DNA of 64,000 bases, from contig NC_058052.1 of NCBI RefSeq assembly GCF_020085105.1, positions 7,301,733 to 7,365,732 on the forward strand, read 5' to 3'. The DNA is from Siniperca chuatsi. Taxonomy: Eukaryota; Chordata; Actinopteri; Centrarchiformes; Sinipercidae. The notes beneath the pieces are model-generated. The model was given only the letters and a program-made list of their open reading frames with translations. It did no database searches and was not told the origin of the DNA. Numbering within the stretch: the stretch's first letter is position 1; every line of letters starts with the position of its first letter. Positions 34,340 through 51,598 of this stretch are shown in pieces. The position numbers and the translations under genes are program-made.

Positions 34340-35500
34340 CCTCTTCCTGCACTATTGCTGCCCACACTAAACCAATTTCCTCCTCGCCCCATGTTGCACC
34401 AAATGCCAACTTCTCTCCCTCCTAGATCACCTCAACTTCGCCTGCATATCAATCTCCAAGGGCGAGCCTTTATCTCTCACTGAAATGCATGCTGTGAAAA
34501 GATAAAACCAGGATCCCAAATGGAAGAAACAAATGTGCATTTAGGATATTCAAATGTAATGGCAAATTAATATTTCTTGCAACTGCCATTTGCAATAAAA
34601 GAAGATAAGGAGTTTTTTAAGCGCCTCATGGACTCATACTTCAGTAAAAAATGTGTTGCATTACCCTGACCCTCTGGGATGCTCTTGACTGTGAAGTCAT
34701 TGTGGATGAATTTCTATATAATTCCTATAATAATAACCAGCCTGCAAAAGTGGAGGTTCTTATGCCATTCCATCCAGCCATTTATTCCAACCACGTCACA
34801 GGAGGATGAGTTCAAACATCTCCAGAGGTCCCAGTGGAACGTAAACAGCTTACACTAGAAGAGGCAGTGCCATACTCTTCCCATTGAAGTAGCTCTCCAT
34901 CTCATTATCAGTATTTCAATTAAAATGTGCATATTCTCATCTTCAGCACTGATACCAAATCTATGTCTTGCTTTTTTTCACCCCTCTTCATTAGCTTTCT
35001 TTTCAAGTCATTTCCCACCAAGGTTAGGGTTAATTCTTAATCTATTCAATTAATTCAAATTGTGGGCCAAGATCTGAGTTTGTAATTATGGGGAATTAAT
35101 TATCTCTTATTCATTAATAGATTGAATAGTACAGCTTCCTCATGCCAAAAAACCTTTTTAACATTCAAATTTTAAATATCCTCCCCCCTAATTGAAAAAG
35201 TTCTGAAATATAGTTGGCTAAGGTGATCTTTGGAAGGAACATTCAAGTAGGCAAAATTACAAATTCTCTCTAAAAATTGCTTTTTTTTTTTAAATTTGCA
35301 ATACAAATTTGAGTATATTGTAAGGTAAATAATCAGGCTAAAGCCCATTTGCAGCATTACACACAGCCTTATTAAAGTCACAGATTTTTTTTTTTTACAA
35401 CACCTGATTGGGAAAACAGTGACTTTTTCAAAGTCTGACCCACAGGGGTCTGCAGGATTAGCAGGTCATCTGGTTGCTGTTATAGCTGTCATGGACTAAA
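34340..35500. other. Intergenic, no gene recognised
   Basis: C/A-rich sequence to about 34520, then AT-rich single-copy-looking sequence. No supported feature. Confidence 0.4.
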
Positions 35501-35509
35501 AGCCATAAC

Positions 35510-35910
35510 AGGTTTTTACAGATTTTTACTCAGCAAAGTTATCCAGATAATTAAATGAACCAGTATTGTGAGACAGGTACCAGATGGCTATATTGCGTGT
35601 ATACACAAGAAAAAAAAGATTTAAAGAGCAACTTAACAGCAGCTGAAAAACTTGTTTTTGCTGACTTCCACTGGTAGAACTTTTCATCTTACTGCAGTGA
35701 TGTAGAAGTGTGCTCCAGGGTGTGTCAGTACACCATGACATCACTGCTGGGTGTGGTTACGTGGGCAACAGGATTGAAATTTTCAACCAGAAAGGGCAGT
35801 AAAACACTGCTTTTCAGCCTGCAAGTTACTCTTTAAAATGCAAAGTGTTGCTATGACTAGGTACAGAGCCGCTAGCTTGGCTGTAGACTCCTTTTAGTCT
35901 TGTTAGGAGA
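35510..35910. repeat. Interspersed repeat block
   Basis: It includes 'gacatcactgctgggtgtgg' and 'aacttgtttttgctgacttcc' followed by a short tail of the 105-540 family (35860-35910, 'gagccgctagcttggctgtag'). This is recognised as common teleost repeat sequence, mainly from memory. Confidence 0.5.
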
Positions 35911-35919
35911 TGTTGTATT

Positions 35920-37680
35920 GCTTTAAAACTCCTGAATGGCTTACACAGTGCGACAAATGCTACAAAACAATGCTACACCACAATGCTACAAAAAGTCATA
36001 TGTTTGTACCCTTTGAAAGATAAAGAAGCCAAGACAGAAGCTTTTCACTAACTTGTCCTGTAGTGTTACAACCTTGGTAGGGGCGAGGATGACAGGCATC
36101 TTAAAAGATTCCAGTTTAAAATATTCCATTCTATGATGGGATTTGCAAAGAGGGCGTCTCCTGAGATTGCCTTCATCCTTAGAAAAAGTTCAGATCAAGA
36201 AATAAACTTGGCTTTAAAAGATGTATCCTTACCGGCAATTGTTTATGGTCTGCTAGATTAAAATTGGGTCAGCATTAGATCAGAAGCTTCAGACTGTCCC
36301 ATTTAATCAAAACATCAAAGCAGAATAGCTCTCACTGAGGACAGGGCACTGAGCAGTGGTGTGATAAACAAAAGTGTCTTGCCAGTGCCCTCTATGCCCA
36401 TAAAGAGGAGAAGCCTCCCTGTACACATCCACAGCCCAGCAATTACAGCTGTGCCTGACCGTTAGCTGCTTCTCTTTTTCTGCTCTATCGACATGTCAGT
36501 GCTGAAGTCTGACAGCACTGAGGATGAAAGAACAGGCAGTGGACAGCGGGCAGAAGGAAACAGCAGAGTTGGGAATAATTTACTTTTGTTTTGGTCACAT
36601 GGGATATGTGATTTTCTGCACAGTTCAAATATTGATATTTTTTTGGAAAAAGAAATGGCTATCCAATCCAATTTATTGGCAAATAACTGAAATTATTGCT
36701 GCATAATTAGAAATATATGTTTGCCAGATTACACATAGGGCAAAAAACACTCTTTTCCCTTCCCATCACTTGTATCTATCGACATTTGACAGATTTATAG
36801 CCTGTTTGTTCGCTCTGTCCAAGTTGATCTTTTTACTACAGGCCATGCCCCTGAAAGCGTCTGTGGATGCCACCGGTTGCTTGAATATAAAGTGCTGCAT
36901 AGCTTCAACACGTTAAGTGTATGTTTGTTTTAGATTATCTCCACAGCCATACAGTTTAAAAACCAGCCACAGTTTAGAAATTTTTAGACACTTGTAAACT
37001 CTTTCCTCATGAGGACTGGAGAAGATTGGAGAGCAAGTGTGAAATTGTAAATTGCGACAGCCTGGTTTGATGTCGAATTCCACAAAAAAGAAAGTCGTAA
37101 TCTTGGACTCAGACTTCTTTCCCTTCAGAGAGCCAGGCTTTGCCGACAAATAATCCTTGCACTCATTCACTAAGGCTGCTCGCTGCCTTGCAAGCGAAAA
37201 CAGCTGCGAGGAGAAACAGTTCTTGCCCCCCTTTCCTTCTTTGTTTCTCTTTAATTGACTTTTTAACAAGGCTGTGTTCAAGTTGACCAGCTACACCCCT
37301 TCATTCTAGGCCACCACTCACACACATACACACTTCTCTTATTGGCTGAGGTGGGAAACTCATTAAAACTGTGTGTGTATATGTGTGTAAAATGCTCCCA
37401 ATTTCTGAATCAATGAGCTATGTGCTGAGAAGCATAAATGAACAACATGTTTATATGCATGATAATGCCGACCCCTCGGTTTCTGTCAGGGGAGGTCAAA
37501 CTACATAATGTATTCTGACTGAGATGAAAACACCCTCTTGGGTGGATTTGGATAATCTACAACAGTAAATGTGAAGGCTTTAATTGACTGTCACCCATAG
37601 GTTTCTGAAGAGCCGTTGTAAAGCTCAAAGTGGGCAGCTCTGGTGGCATCTTGGTAAGAGGTGGTGCTGAAGCACCTAGC
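35920..37680. other. Intergenic, no gene recognised
   Basis: No open frame with recognisable protein features; no strong repeats were seen. Confidence 0.4.
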
Positions 37681-37689
37681 CGCAAGCCA

Positions 37690-38060
37690 CCTGATAGGGC
37701 ACCCACCTGTCACTCAAAGCAGCCACGTCCTTAATTATGCATAACTTTAAGCCTTAGTATAATTTAAACGGGTGAGTTCTAAACCCCCTCCCCACCCCCC
37801 ACAGTTGTCTTGAAGGGGGGAAATTAACTATAGAGACCGAAACCGTTTTTGTGCCAGGCTGTAAACATGTTTATTTTTGCTGTAAAGATGGGCTTTTTAA
37901 CATGGGGGTCTACAGGGATTAACTCGCTTTTGGAGTCAGCCTCAAGTGGCCATTTGAGGAGCTTTTTGGCACTTCTGCATTGGCTTCATTTTTCAGCCCT
38001 GGAGGTTGCCACTTGGTGTAGACTGAATCACTACTTTATTATTTCACATGGCCAATAGAA
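37690..38060 (+). repeat. Dispersed teleost repeat (CACCTGTCACTCAAAGCAGCC type)
   Basis: It contains 'cacctgtcactcaaagcag', 'ttatgcataactttaagcc', 'aggctgtaaacatg', 'tgggggtctacaggga' and 'agcctcaagtggccatt', the order seen in a very common teleost dispersed repeat. Open frames in it are not genes. Confidence 0.7.
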
Positions 38061-38069
38061 AATGCTAAA

Positions 38070-40320
38070 ATAAACATTGACATTTCACATGTAAATACCT
38101 CAGATTATTAGTTTAAGTTGGTGATGTATCTGAACATTCACCATATTGATCTTATGGTGGGTAAACAAGTATTTAGCAAATGACCCACTAAGAGGGCTGT
38201 ACTGCAAAGATCTCATTCCAATACATTTTTGTATGTAATTGAGTCCTTAAAGTTCTATTTTTTTTAAAAAGAACTAAATCTGCCAGTTAGTATATTTCAA
38301 CCTCTGCTTAGGCAAGTCAGCTTCAATTTCAGCATGACACTTAAAGAGATGTAAGGAACAGTAATTTGACCAAAAAAGTGTTAACTCAAGGTCTTAAGTA
38401 TGGACTGACAATGGTGATGACAACTGAGCTATCTCCATGACAACAGAAGAGTGCCCATGAGATGTGGTTGAAAGCTCTGGAAAAAGCTAATAATAATTTT
38501 CTCAAATCAAGTTCAGTTTTTCTTGATTCTACGGCAGCAATCTGCCTCATTGTTTGCTTGATTTCTTTTAATAACTGGTTGAATCTTACACCAGTGGTAG
38601 ATTTCTTTTCAATTAAGGTTTTAGAACTCAGTTTAACTCCACAGAAAAGAACTGTTCTTTAATAGCCTATAGCCTGCTGAAAAGTATCACTGCTTTTGCT
38701 ATGCCCCAAAATGTACTGCAGTCACTGTGGCTACACGTGGGAATTATGGGACAATGCTAAATGCTAAAATGTATCAATCAAGTATTTCTGATTTCTGATT
38801 CTGTATCATAAGAGTAGCACAAGTAGAGAAGACTCATAAAGTGAGTGAACTGACTCAGTAATGTCAGGTACACAGCAATATGTAAACTTTGCTAACATTA
38901 GCTTACGTTAGCCACCATAAGCTACTGGTCATACCAGACCAAGTAATGCTGTAGCAGCAAAACCCCTGAGTGTATTATGCTGATTATTAACAGAGCCTTT
39001 CATTCCTGATAAATTCATCTTTTCATTTGTGGGAGAATGAGCTATTTATTCTTTTAAAAGTTACACAGTCTTGATTTGAACTAATGCACAATGCTAAAAA
39101 CTGCACCATTTGCATTACCTATAACATATTATAAAGCTAGAATCTGCAATTTTGCACATTAGCAGCTCCAAGTGGCATCAACAGATAAAAGTATTAAAAC
39201 TGTTTGAACGTCAATACCCCCAAAATCCTGCAGTGTAACGTCAGTAAACTGCACACAGCACAACCTGGCTGGTCTGTGACACTTTATGATACCAAATGAT
39301 ACTAAAGGGACTGAGAAGCAAAAGGTCTAACATCGAGTGAGTCCAGCTTTCTGTACATGGATCACTCGCTCACTGCTGCTAAGGAGACAAGTATTTAGTA
39401 CCTCTTTTCCAGCAGGAGACGATTTCACACCAGTCACCACACCTGACATTTAGGCAAATACCATATATGCGTGTGCCACCCACAGAGGAGTGATGGGAGT
39501 CTCTTCTCTGTTGTAGCTCCACTTTGTGGTGTAGTCTGATAAGACAGGGGTAAGTATCATGCCTCACGCAGGTTTCGTTAAGTGGCAATTGCAATGTACT
39601 AAATTCAATTGTGAGCTTTTATGACACTAAACCTGCACGTCATTTTAGCTGCTCTACTTTCATACAACACTCTGGGTATTTCTTGGATAATATTTTCTCT
39701 TATTGCATTCTGATTAAGCAGTGGAACAATTCCAGGTATTTGATGCATCAGTGTAAAACTTGCTGACCACCTCTGTGTGCTGGAAACACACACTGTTCAA
39801 GTGCAAGTGCTGATGTGCTAAATATACAACAATCATAGCTTTAATAAGTCTGAAACAGATGCCAGTGTTCAAAATAAAAACATACTTTTGGGAATCATTT
39901 TCAAGAAGTGACGCTGAGAGGTTGTTTATTTCTTTTTTTCTTTCCTTCCTGTCCTTCCGCTTGGCTTATTTACCTGTTTCAGCTGCCACAAGGCTGGTGG
40001 ATTAGCAACCACCCCAAGGGGTTGTTCACTTTACAGAGGACTTCAGGGGGACTGAGCTGATGTTATCGTTTCCTCCTATCTCTTTGAACACACTTTATCT
40101 TCACATCTCTGCACTCGCCTGCAAATGGAGCAACTCACAGGGGCTGCTTTGAAATGAATTAGCAATAGGAAGGTGCCCGAGTTACTTGTGAAGCATACTT
40201 AATTTGTATAACATAAATTAATGTTCTAAAAATAAGAACCTCCTCCACCCTGTGAGTGGGCTCACTGAGAGCTCGAAACAATGAAATTCAGACAGTGATG
40301 AGGGACGACATTGAAAAATT
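38070..40320. other. Intergenic, no gene recognised
   Basis: AT-rich sequence with no supported gene, and short repeat-like words only. Confidence 0.4.
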
Positions 40321-40327
40321 AGCAGAG

Positions 40328-41511
40328 TCAAAATGTTATGGAAGTTTTTATTGGACTTTATTATTTGTAACCCACAGAAGATGAAGAAGACTATTTATTT
40401 GTGGAATCTTGTCCAGTTCGTACCGCAGCAGGTCTGTAACAAGGAATCTGTAAATTAAGGTGCAGTTACTAGCTATGCTGTTCCCTCACATGAGCTGACG
40501 GGACTACAGTCTGTAAGCTACTGGAAGAAGGCTGAACAAGAGTCATCGTACAACAGGAGAAAACTAGCTAGCTTCTACCTAAAGGTCGTGATTCAGGTTC
40601 GGGTTCATCATTGTGATCTCCAGGTGAGTGTGCTGTGCTGTGCTTGCTCACTGGCGTCACCTACAGTTTGCTAACGTCAGTGTTAGCTAGCTGCGGCAGC
40701 GGTGCACAAGCTAACTCATGTTAGATTATTTGGTTCGGGGCCCTGTTTCAGAAAGCGAGTTTAGTGAAAACTCTGAGGGGGAACTCTGGGTTTTCAGTTC
40801 CAGAAAGAGAGGTAACTTAAGCTCAGTTACCATGGTAACTGACTCTGAACCTAGCCTGCTCGCTGGCAGGTTTTCAGGTTTTCGAAGCACATTAGTTAGC
40901 GGAGGTTTACTGTCAGCATCTAAATCCTGGCTAGATATCAGTTCGTTACTCAGGACTGTCTGAAGTTGCCACTTTTATGCGCTGTCAGTCATTTCTTTGA
41001 ACAGCGGTTTTTGCCCTCACATTCAAATATTCCACAGCATCAAGTCATCAGTTCAGGATAAACCTCTGCATGTCCTTCTGTTTTTATAACACTGACTCTG
41101 TGCACACAAGAGAGCTGTCAGTCTATTAGAGCAGCTCCACTAAAAAGTTTATTGCACATAACGTGTAATCTCAGTTTAAATGGTGAAAAAAAGGCTGCAC
41201 TAACCCTACTTTTCTGAATTTATTAGACTGTTGTAGCTGTTCTGTTATTTGCCTCACTTTACATGTATTTTTTGGGGTGACACTATTTACATTTGTAAGA
41301 CTATCATTTTCTGTGAAATTAAAATGCGTTTTTACAGAGTAAATTATGCATATTTGCAAATTGATCAGTGTTTTTGTGGACATAACTTTACACAACACAA
41401 ATAAAAAAATCTATGGAAAGTGAAGTGTTTGTGTATTATGCTACACATTTGTGGATTGTCTTCTGTGGGTTACAAATAATAAAGTCCAAAAAAACTTCCA
41501 TAAAATGTCAC
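40328..41511. mobile_element. 1.18-kb DNA transposon with about 50-bp terminal inverted repeats
   Basis: The left end (40328-40380) and right end (41459-41511) are inverted copies of about 50 bp with only a few mismatches, sharing the cores TTATGGAAGTTTTT and GGACTTTATTATTTGTAACC. No transposase frame lies between them. The interior holds a second repeat-like block (about 40730-40950) and an exon-like stretch ending CTCCAG-GTGAGTGTG at 40617-40631. It is a non-autonomous or internally deleted element; the superfamily is not determined because no clear target-site duplication is visible. Confidence 0.75.
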
Positions 41512-41519
41512 CTTCCCCC

Positions 41520-42180
41520 CAAGAAGTGTCGCAGCCAAGCAACCATTAAAAAAAAGTACAGAAAAAGAAGATGAATGAACGCAAGAGGCGCTAAGCATCC
41601 AACGCTAGCTGGGATCCCAGCTGACGGAGAAAGCAAGGCAAAAAGACTGACAGACTTCAAGGGAGCTCAGAGAGACCTTCTTGCTTTTGTCTGGTCCCTC
41701 TTGCCCCTTTCTACTATGGCTGGAAATAGCATTTGTGTGACACTTGGCTCCTGTGGGCCCGGGCTGCTATAAGCCAGTAGTGAAATGCGATGCTTTCTGC
41801 CATGGCTGTGCACTCCAGTTGTTGTTGTTTAGCTGTGGAGGAATCAGTGCGGGGACTCAGGGCTGTACTGTACACCCAAAGGAGAGTAGATTTCATATTC
41901 CAGAGTGAAATGCCTTCTGGCACTCTTCTGCCAGCCCTTGATTTGAATAGACAAGAGCTGGTGGGGAGGATTGAGGGATAAAAGAGGCTGTGGGAGAGAA
42001 GTGACTGGAGCCTCAAGAACAGACACAAAGTCTATATGCTGTATCAGCACTCAGACATATGGAGAAACGGAGCTCTGGGTGACTTGGGTGACTTGAAAAC
42101 CCGACTCTCTTTAGCGCGTGAGCGATACGTAGATGTCAACATGCTTTGTTAATTAGTACCAAACAAAGTACAACTAATGC
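41520..42180. other. Intergenic, no gene recognised
   Basis: Open frames on both strands overlap and lack domains. No supported feature. Confidence 0.4.
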
Positions 42181-42189
42181 TGATGGAAT

Positions 42190-43080
42190 TAATTTTTTTG
42201 CAGGTATTTGGTTATAAACCAAAGTATTGGACAAACCTAGACCTTATGATGGTGCTAGGTGAAAAGTCAGGGGATCACCAAAGTCATTGAGATTCATCCT
42301 CAGGGGATTGTGAATGTCTCTACCAAATTTTGTCCCAATCCATCCAGTAGGTGTTGAGATATTTTAATGGATAAGTGAAAACTTTGACCTGCTGGTGGAA
42401 AAGTCAGAGGGTTACCAAAGTCATAGAAAGTCATTCTCTGGAGACCATGAAAATCTGCACCAAATTTCTTGTCAATCCATCTAATGGTAGCTAAATGTTT
42501 CACTCAAAACCTAAAAGGTCAACCTCATGGTGGCACCCGGGGCCAGGGAATGGCCTGTGAAATCTGATTGGCCACCCCAGGTGCCACTCCATTACCCTAA
42601 ACTATTATTGGCTATCTGCTCAATCAGAGGCAGGACCTTAGGTCGAACCAACTGTTTGGGCTGTGTCGCAAGAGGCAGCTAGTAGCTTTTGTGACATTTC
42701 CCTGTAAGAGATTTGTATTGCAGATTTGAAGTTTTGCAAAACAATAACAATATTGTTTTGAATTTCGTCAAGACAATATTTTATGCACATATATTATTTT
42801 AACTTTGTTGGTACTTTATACTGTGACTGTATTTTGGAATGTGCATTGTTTTCTTTTGTTTTCTTTTGGAGGTACAATTTCTTTTTGAGGAATTAAAGTA
42901 TAAGCCAGAGGAAAAGCCAGGGGATCCCCAAAGTCATTCAGAAGCATCATCTGGGGAACATGAATATCTGTACAAAATTTCATGGCAATCTAATAGCTGA
43001 TTAAATATTTTAGTGTGGACCAAAGTGATGGACCCACTGATCGACATTGCGATGGCTAGAGCCACAGCACCTGTATTCAG
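42190..43080 (-). repeat. Two inverted copies of the 105-540 type repeat
   Basis: The segments 42190-42545 and 42900-43080 both carry 'ggggatc.ccaaagtcatt' and 'caaatttt...caatccat' on the + strand, the reverse complement of the words at 105-260 and 23390-23640. The material between (42545-42895) appears unrelated. Confidence 0.7.
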
Positions 43081-43089
43081 CTAGCATGG

Positions 43090-45530
43090 TGGCTCAATGG
43101 TTAGCTCACATGTCTCCCAACTTGAAGGTTTTGTTTTCTAGAAACATGAATAACACTAATCTTATTTTAAGTCATTTGATCCTGTTTTAAGACTTCTGGT
43201 AGCTTGACATCCTGACTTATTTTTAAAAAATCTTATCAAGTGAAAATCACTTACTGCACCGGCAGCTAAATTTGACTTGTTTCAAGCTAAAGAAAACTCA
43301 ATTCCAAAATGTTTTCATTTAAATTTGATGGGGCATTTTTGCAGTGTAAAAGTTTGTTAAGAGGAGCTCTATAATGCTGCACCAGTAACTCATATCGTCA
43401 TTCTCCTGCAGACCAGCAAGAGGTCAACTAGCATGTGGAAGTTGTGCTTCATTTTCGCTCACACATACGTACACAGTCAATTTGCACAATGAACTCTGCA
43501 TTCGTAGCCCCGACCTCACCTCAGGTTTTTTATACCCTTTTCTTTTCATCGCCTCAAAGGATTAATCAGAGGCTTTTATAATGCAGCCACAAATAAGCAG
43601 ACATGTCTCTGTCTCCTCCCTTTGACCTCAATGCAGCAGCAGCCTTCCTTCCACTTTAGTAAAGACTGCCATGAGAGCACATCAAACACATGCCCTCTGC
43701 AACCGAGGCAATGAAAAATAAATCAACAAACAAATGAATAAGTAATCACAAAGGGAAAAAAACAACAACAAGGAGCCTTTAAATTATGTGCAAAAAACAC
43801 GTTTATCTGAACAGTTCTTGTGTTTTCTGAGCCTTTTGTGTCTGTGATAATCTGTGTATTTTGGGAAACATGTCGGTTTCCGGGTCCCTGATCTCATTAG
43901 ATTTATGTTCATTGTTCTTTTTCTGATCAAGCAAGACGTAAAAAGGCTTCAGTGAGTTGGTTTTGTGTGCGCCATTGTTGGCTATGTAGTATGCATCACT
44001 CCCCACAGGCTTCTTGCATTTGAGCCAGCAATATAGAACTAAAAACACCCCAGTCCTGCTGGGTGATGTGTTGGCTGCAAGAATTGAATGAAAGTGGGTT
44101 TTTTGGGAGTTTTTTATCCTGCAACGGAGCCACCTTGATGTTTTAGAAATAGCTTCAGTGATGAGAGCTCAGAGGCATCATCCAGATGGTCACACCTGTG
44201 TGCACAGCTGTGTGGAGTAGCTGTGTATTTAATAGAGGAATAAACACAAAGATACTCATTCAGTAGGCAATAAGGTTATCTTTGAAATCCTATAAAAGGA
44301 CTGTATCATCATTAAAACAGTATGTAATTAATGGCTTGTAGAGACACTGAAGATGCTGCAGTGTTCATAAATTTGAAAAAAAAAAATGTAGAAACCAAAT
44401 CCTGCATCTTATCGAGCCGTAACCCGATTCACTAACCCATGCTGTTTATAGCTTATGTATACCTGCTGAGCCATGTCAGTCGACTCTTAATGTGCATCAG
44501 GTCCTGCTTCCAATGTTGACACAGAGGTCGTTAATTCACATCAAGTACACCTCCGTTATAGACTTGTATGAAGCAAATACAGTGGCTGTTAGTTTGCAAA
44601 CAGCTTAGCAAGCAGCAAGCGTTCCTTGTGCTTTGATTCGATGCTAAGTGCTTCATCAATCACAATCCCAGACAGATCATTAGAGGCTTCTAGGATGACA
44701 GGACCAGCCAAAACATCAACAGCAGATTGTTCCAGACCACCCCTCAAACCTTTAATTACGCCCGAGGTTGTCAGTTATCAAAGACATGCAGTGATAAGTG
44801 ACTCACTCAATAGTAGCCATTAGTTAAGGCAACTTGTTAGTGTCAAGGGTTTTAAATAACTTACATTGCATTATCGTATGTCAGGCCCAAAGCAACATGT
44901 GCTTTTTCTGTAGAGCAGAAAAAGTAGTACTCAAAATATCCCACTGAACAACACAACAACATATTGCAGTTTTTAATAACAGAGCTCTAATTGAGCTGTT
45001 TTCGGCTTCAGATTTACGTGGCAGACTTTGTAACCAGATGGCTGCTGGATTGAATCCCCAGTCAACATGCTTTTAATCAAGGTACTTAGAAAAGATGAGG
45101 AAGATAACTAGCTTTAGTTTAAATAATAAAAATATTGCTTAACATAGAAACATGGGACCCTCCTGGATAATTTAACAATACTGTAGGTTTATGTTATGGC
45201 CACCAGTTTGAATTATTTCAACATAATTTCTGAGGAATCGTGTTTTTTTCCGTCAGTTTGCAGTGGTGGGTGGCTCTAAATACTACAATACCCGTAAGCC
45301 TCGGCCGCTGTTGCTATGGAGAAAAAGCCAGTCAGAGGCGCAAATCAGAGCAGTAGCAAATTCATAATACTTTGTTTTTGCAGTTGAGAACAATAGCTGC
45401 TCAGCCATTGACCCAGAATCTAAAAGTGAATTTATTTAAGCTGCAGATTGTGTTTTCAGTTTTCTCAACACAGTCATCTTTAGCTTCCACCAAGTATTAG
45501 ACAAATTTTGGTTTATGAGAATATACCTAC
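43090..45530. other. Intergenic, no gene recognised
   Basis: It contains repeat-like words around 45250-45340 ('actacaatacccgtaagcctc'). No gene is supported. Confidence 0.4.
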
Positions 45531-45534
45531 CAAA

Positions 45535-45790
45535 CTAATGCCTCAGATGTATGGTATTTAGTGCTAATTAGCTGATTTCAGCATGCTAAGCTAAACTAAA
45601 CTAATATACGTTAACATATTACACTGAAATAGTGAACATGGTAAATATTATACCTGCTAACATCCGCATGTTTGCATCATTGTGAGCATGTTAGCATGCT
45701 AACATTAGCATTTAGCTCTGACACCACCATGCTTTAAGTACAGCCTCACAGAGCCGCTAGCATGGCTGTAGACTCTTGTTCAAGGATAAC
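45535..45790 (+). repeat. Copy of the GTTAGCATGCTAAC-type dispersed repeat
   Basis: It contains GTTAGCATGCTAACATTAGC and 'acagcctcacagagccgctag', matching 300-540 closely. Confidence 0.8.
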
Positions 45791-45799
45791 ACAATAAAG

Positions 45800-47470
45800 A
45801 ACGGAATCTCCATTGTGGTCTTGATATATAAACAGTAAGATTAACACATGGATGCATTTATTATGGCACTATTATCATTTTATTATCATCAACAAATGCC
45901 ATGAACAAAGCAAAACCAACCCTGGATTATCATACAAAAAAGCTGGCGTAGTCACAGCTTGATATAGGCTACTGTTTAAAAGGTTATGCCTAGAGAACTC
46001 TATAAAAGAGTCATATCGTTGCATTTGTTACAATGACATGAACTTAAGGGGATTTGCTGATAAAAACATCCTTATCCTTAAACAACCCATTGCTGACTGC
46101 AGTTCCTCCGAGTCCAACATTAGACAGCGACAGATGCACTACGCAGCTCCCAGTGTTTCTGCAAAATAGCAAACATACTCAGTCAACTTTGCCCCAAATA
46201 AATACAGGTTATAAATGGGAGTGTGTTCAGTGTGTACTCTCTTAGTGTAAGCAAAGCATGCCCTTTTGTCCTTCCTGCCCACCTGCTTAATGGAAACACT
46301 GTGCTGCTGCGCACAATGTAACACCCCAGGAATGATTGGTATCGTGTGTGTATGTGTGTGTGTGTTGTGGCAGTGGTGCGAGGCCATTGTGCCGTTGGAC
46401 AAATCGCTCTCTTCCTGTTGAGCGGCTGCGTGATACATACCAGAGCAGACAGGCATCGGTCAGGGTCACGAGGTAACTGTCACAGGCCCTTCACCTGCGT
46501 GTGCACCAACAGAGGGGATCCTAGAAAGAGCACGTCTAGACACATTTCCACAGACTGTTCCCTCATGAGTTAGTCTGGAGTTCAAGTGCCCCCTGGTGAG
46601 CAGAAGGAAGAAAAGTCCCTGAGCGAGATGAGTTATGGGGGATTTAGCACTGCCTTTGTCATCAAACAGAACTTGTGTACGCACATGAAAATCACACAAT
46701 TTTCTTCTCTAATTATACTTTAGAACCCCAGATAAGCCATGAACTACACTCTTCATGTAAATATGGAGCATATTTCTGTATAGCCCAAAGCTATATTCCC
46801 CCCTCCCATGTTCTGTTCTGGATATAAATCCAATGTAGCATCAGTGACTACTTGCCTCCAGAGAGTTATAGTGCTTATTCCAGCAGACAGAGCGGGGAGA
46901 TCACATGGATATCAGATCCCAGTGGAGCTGTAGCTTTGGCTGCTGTTTAAAGCCTAATCAATGAAAGAAACATGACCCATGTCTGTCTGTTGTGTATTGG
47001 ATTGTTTCTGGGAAAACTGCATGTCAAGTATGATTCAGGAAAGAGATAATATGTAGAAAAAACATTTACACAGATACAGTATCATTTGTAAATGTTTTGC
47101 AGCACTGTTAGGCATATGATTTAATGAATACATTTAACACCTGAGCAAATTGTTGAACAGAGCAGCAGCAGAATGCAACAGCAGCTCCCTGGATCTGAGC
47201 TTGCTGACTATGGAGATTTGACTGATTTAGCTGCAGGCATAGGCTACCTTCAATGTCCAAAGCCATTAGTGATTCCTGTACTACTAAAGCACTGCTCCAG
47301 GGTACCCATTTCCTTGCATTAATGTCTACCTTCCACCACAGCAAATCACAGGCTTATTCTAATGCCTCTGCCTACCTTAGTATAGTCCCTAAATAACACA
47401 GGTTAGAGGGCTCAGGGGCTTCTGATGGCCAGAATGAATTGGAGAGAGACAGAAACATGCCACTTGTAAA
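45800..47470. other. Intergenic, no gene recognised
   Basis: A short (GT)n run lies at about 46344-46365. The remainder shows no supported feature before the 3' UTR of the sulfotransferase gene. Confidence 0.4.
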
Positions 47471-47486
47471 TTTGAAAGCAGAACAA

Positions 47487-47492
47487 TTTATT
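47487..47492 (-). terminator. hs3st1: AATAAA, candidate hs3st1-like polyadenylation signal
   Basis: The + strand reads TTTATT; this is the canonical hexamer on the coding strand, about 350 bp after the stop codon. Confidence 0.5.
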
Positions 47493-47843
47493 ATCAAGAA
47501 CAAGAATATCAAACAAGAGAGAGGAAAAAAAGTTCATCAGTTTCACAAACTTGTTTTTGCTGCAATTTGATCACTTAAACGCTTCCAGCACAGAGAGAAT
47601 GACTTATTAAGCTTGGAGATTCTTCCATTTAATCTTACGCCTCTAGTTACAGTTTTTCATATTTTTTTGCCTTATCGTGTAAATATAGAACTGCTCTGCT
47701 GAAACCAGAGATCACAACAGTAGTTATTAAGAGGCTATTCAAAGGGTTTTTTTTAAATGTCAGTTCTATAAAGTGCTGTATGCCCCCTTTTTGTCAAAGA
47801 CAAGGTAGTGGCTCCCTTACGTCTGATTTGTGATCTTGGTTCC

Positions 47844-51395
<3,552 letters not shown>

Positions 51396-51400
51396 GTGTG

Positions 51401-51475
51401 CGGTGGCTCAGTGTGAGCACTGCTGCCTTACAGCAAGAGAGTCCAGATTCAAATCTTGGCTCTGGTCACTTTTTT
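51401..51475 (+). repeat. tRNA-like SINE-type fragment
   Basis: It reads 'cggtggctcagtgtgagcac', 'tgctgccttacagcaagag', 'ccagattcaaatcttgg': an A-box-like start and a decayed B-box-like 'ttcaaatc', the layout of a very common teleost repeat. It is not a functional tRNA. Confidence 0.55.
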
Positions 51476-51598
51476 GCTTAAGGAGTATGAAGGTACAGTC
51501 ACCAGAATTGGCAAGGGGACATTTAGCTGGTGAAATGCAGGTGGAACTGAAAATACTATGGAAAGGGTTGTAAGCAGTTTCCAAAACCGGAATATAAA

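Noticed and set aside
51401..51475. Possible tRNA gene
   Set aside because: Only decayed A- and B-box-like words, no cloverleaf or terminator; fits a SINE-type repeat.
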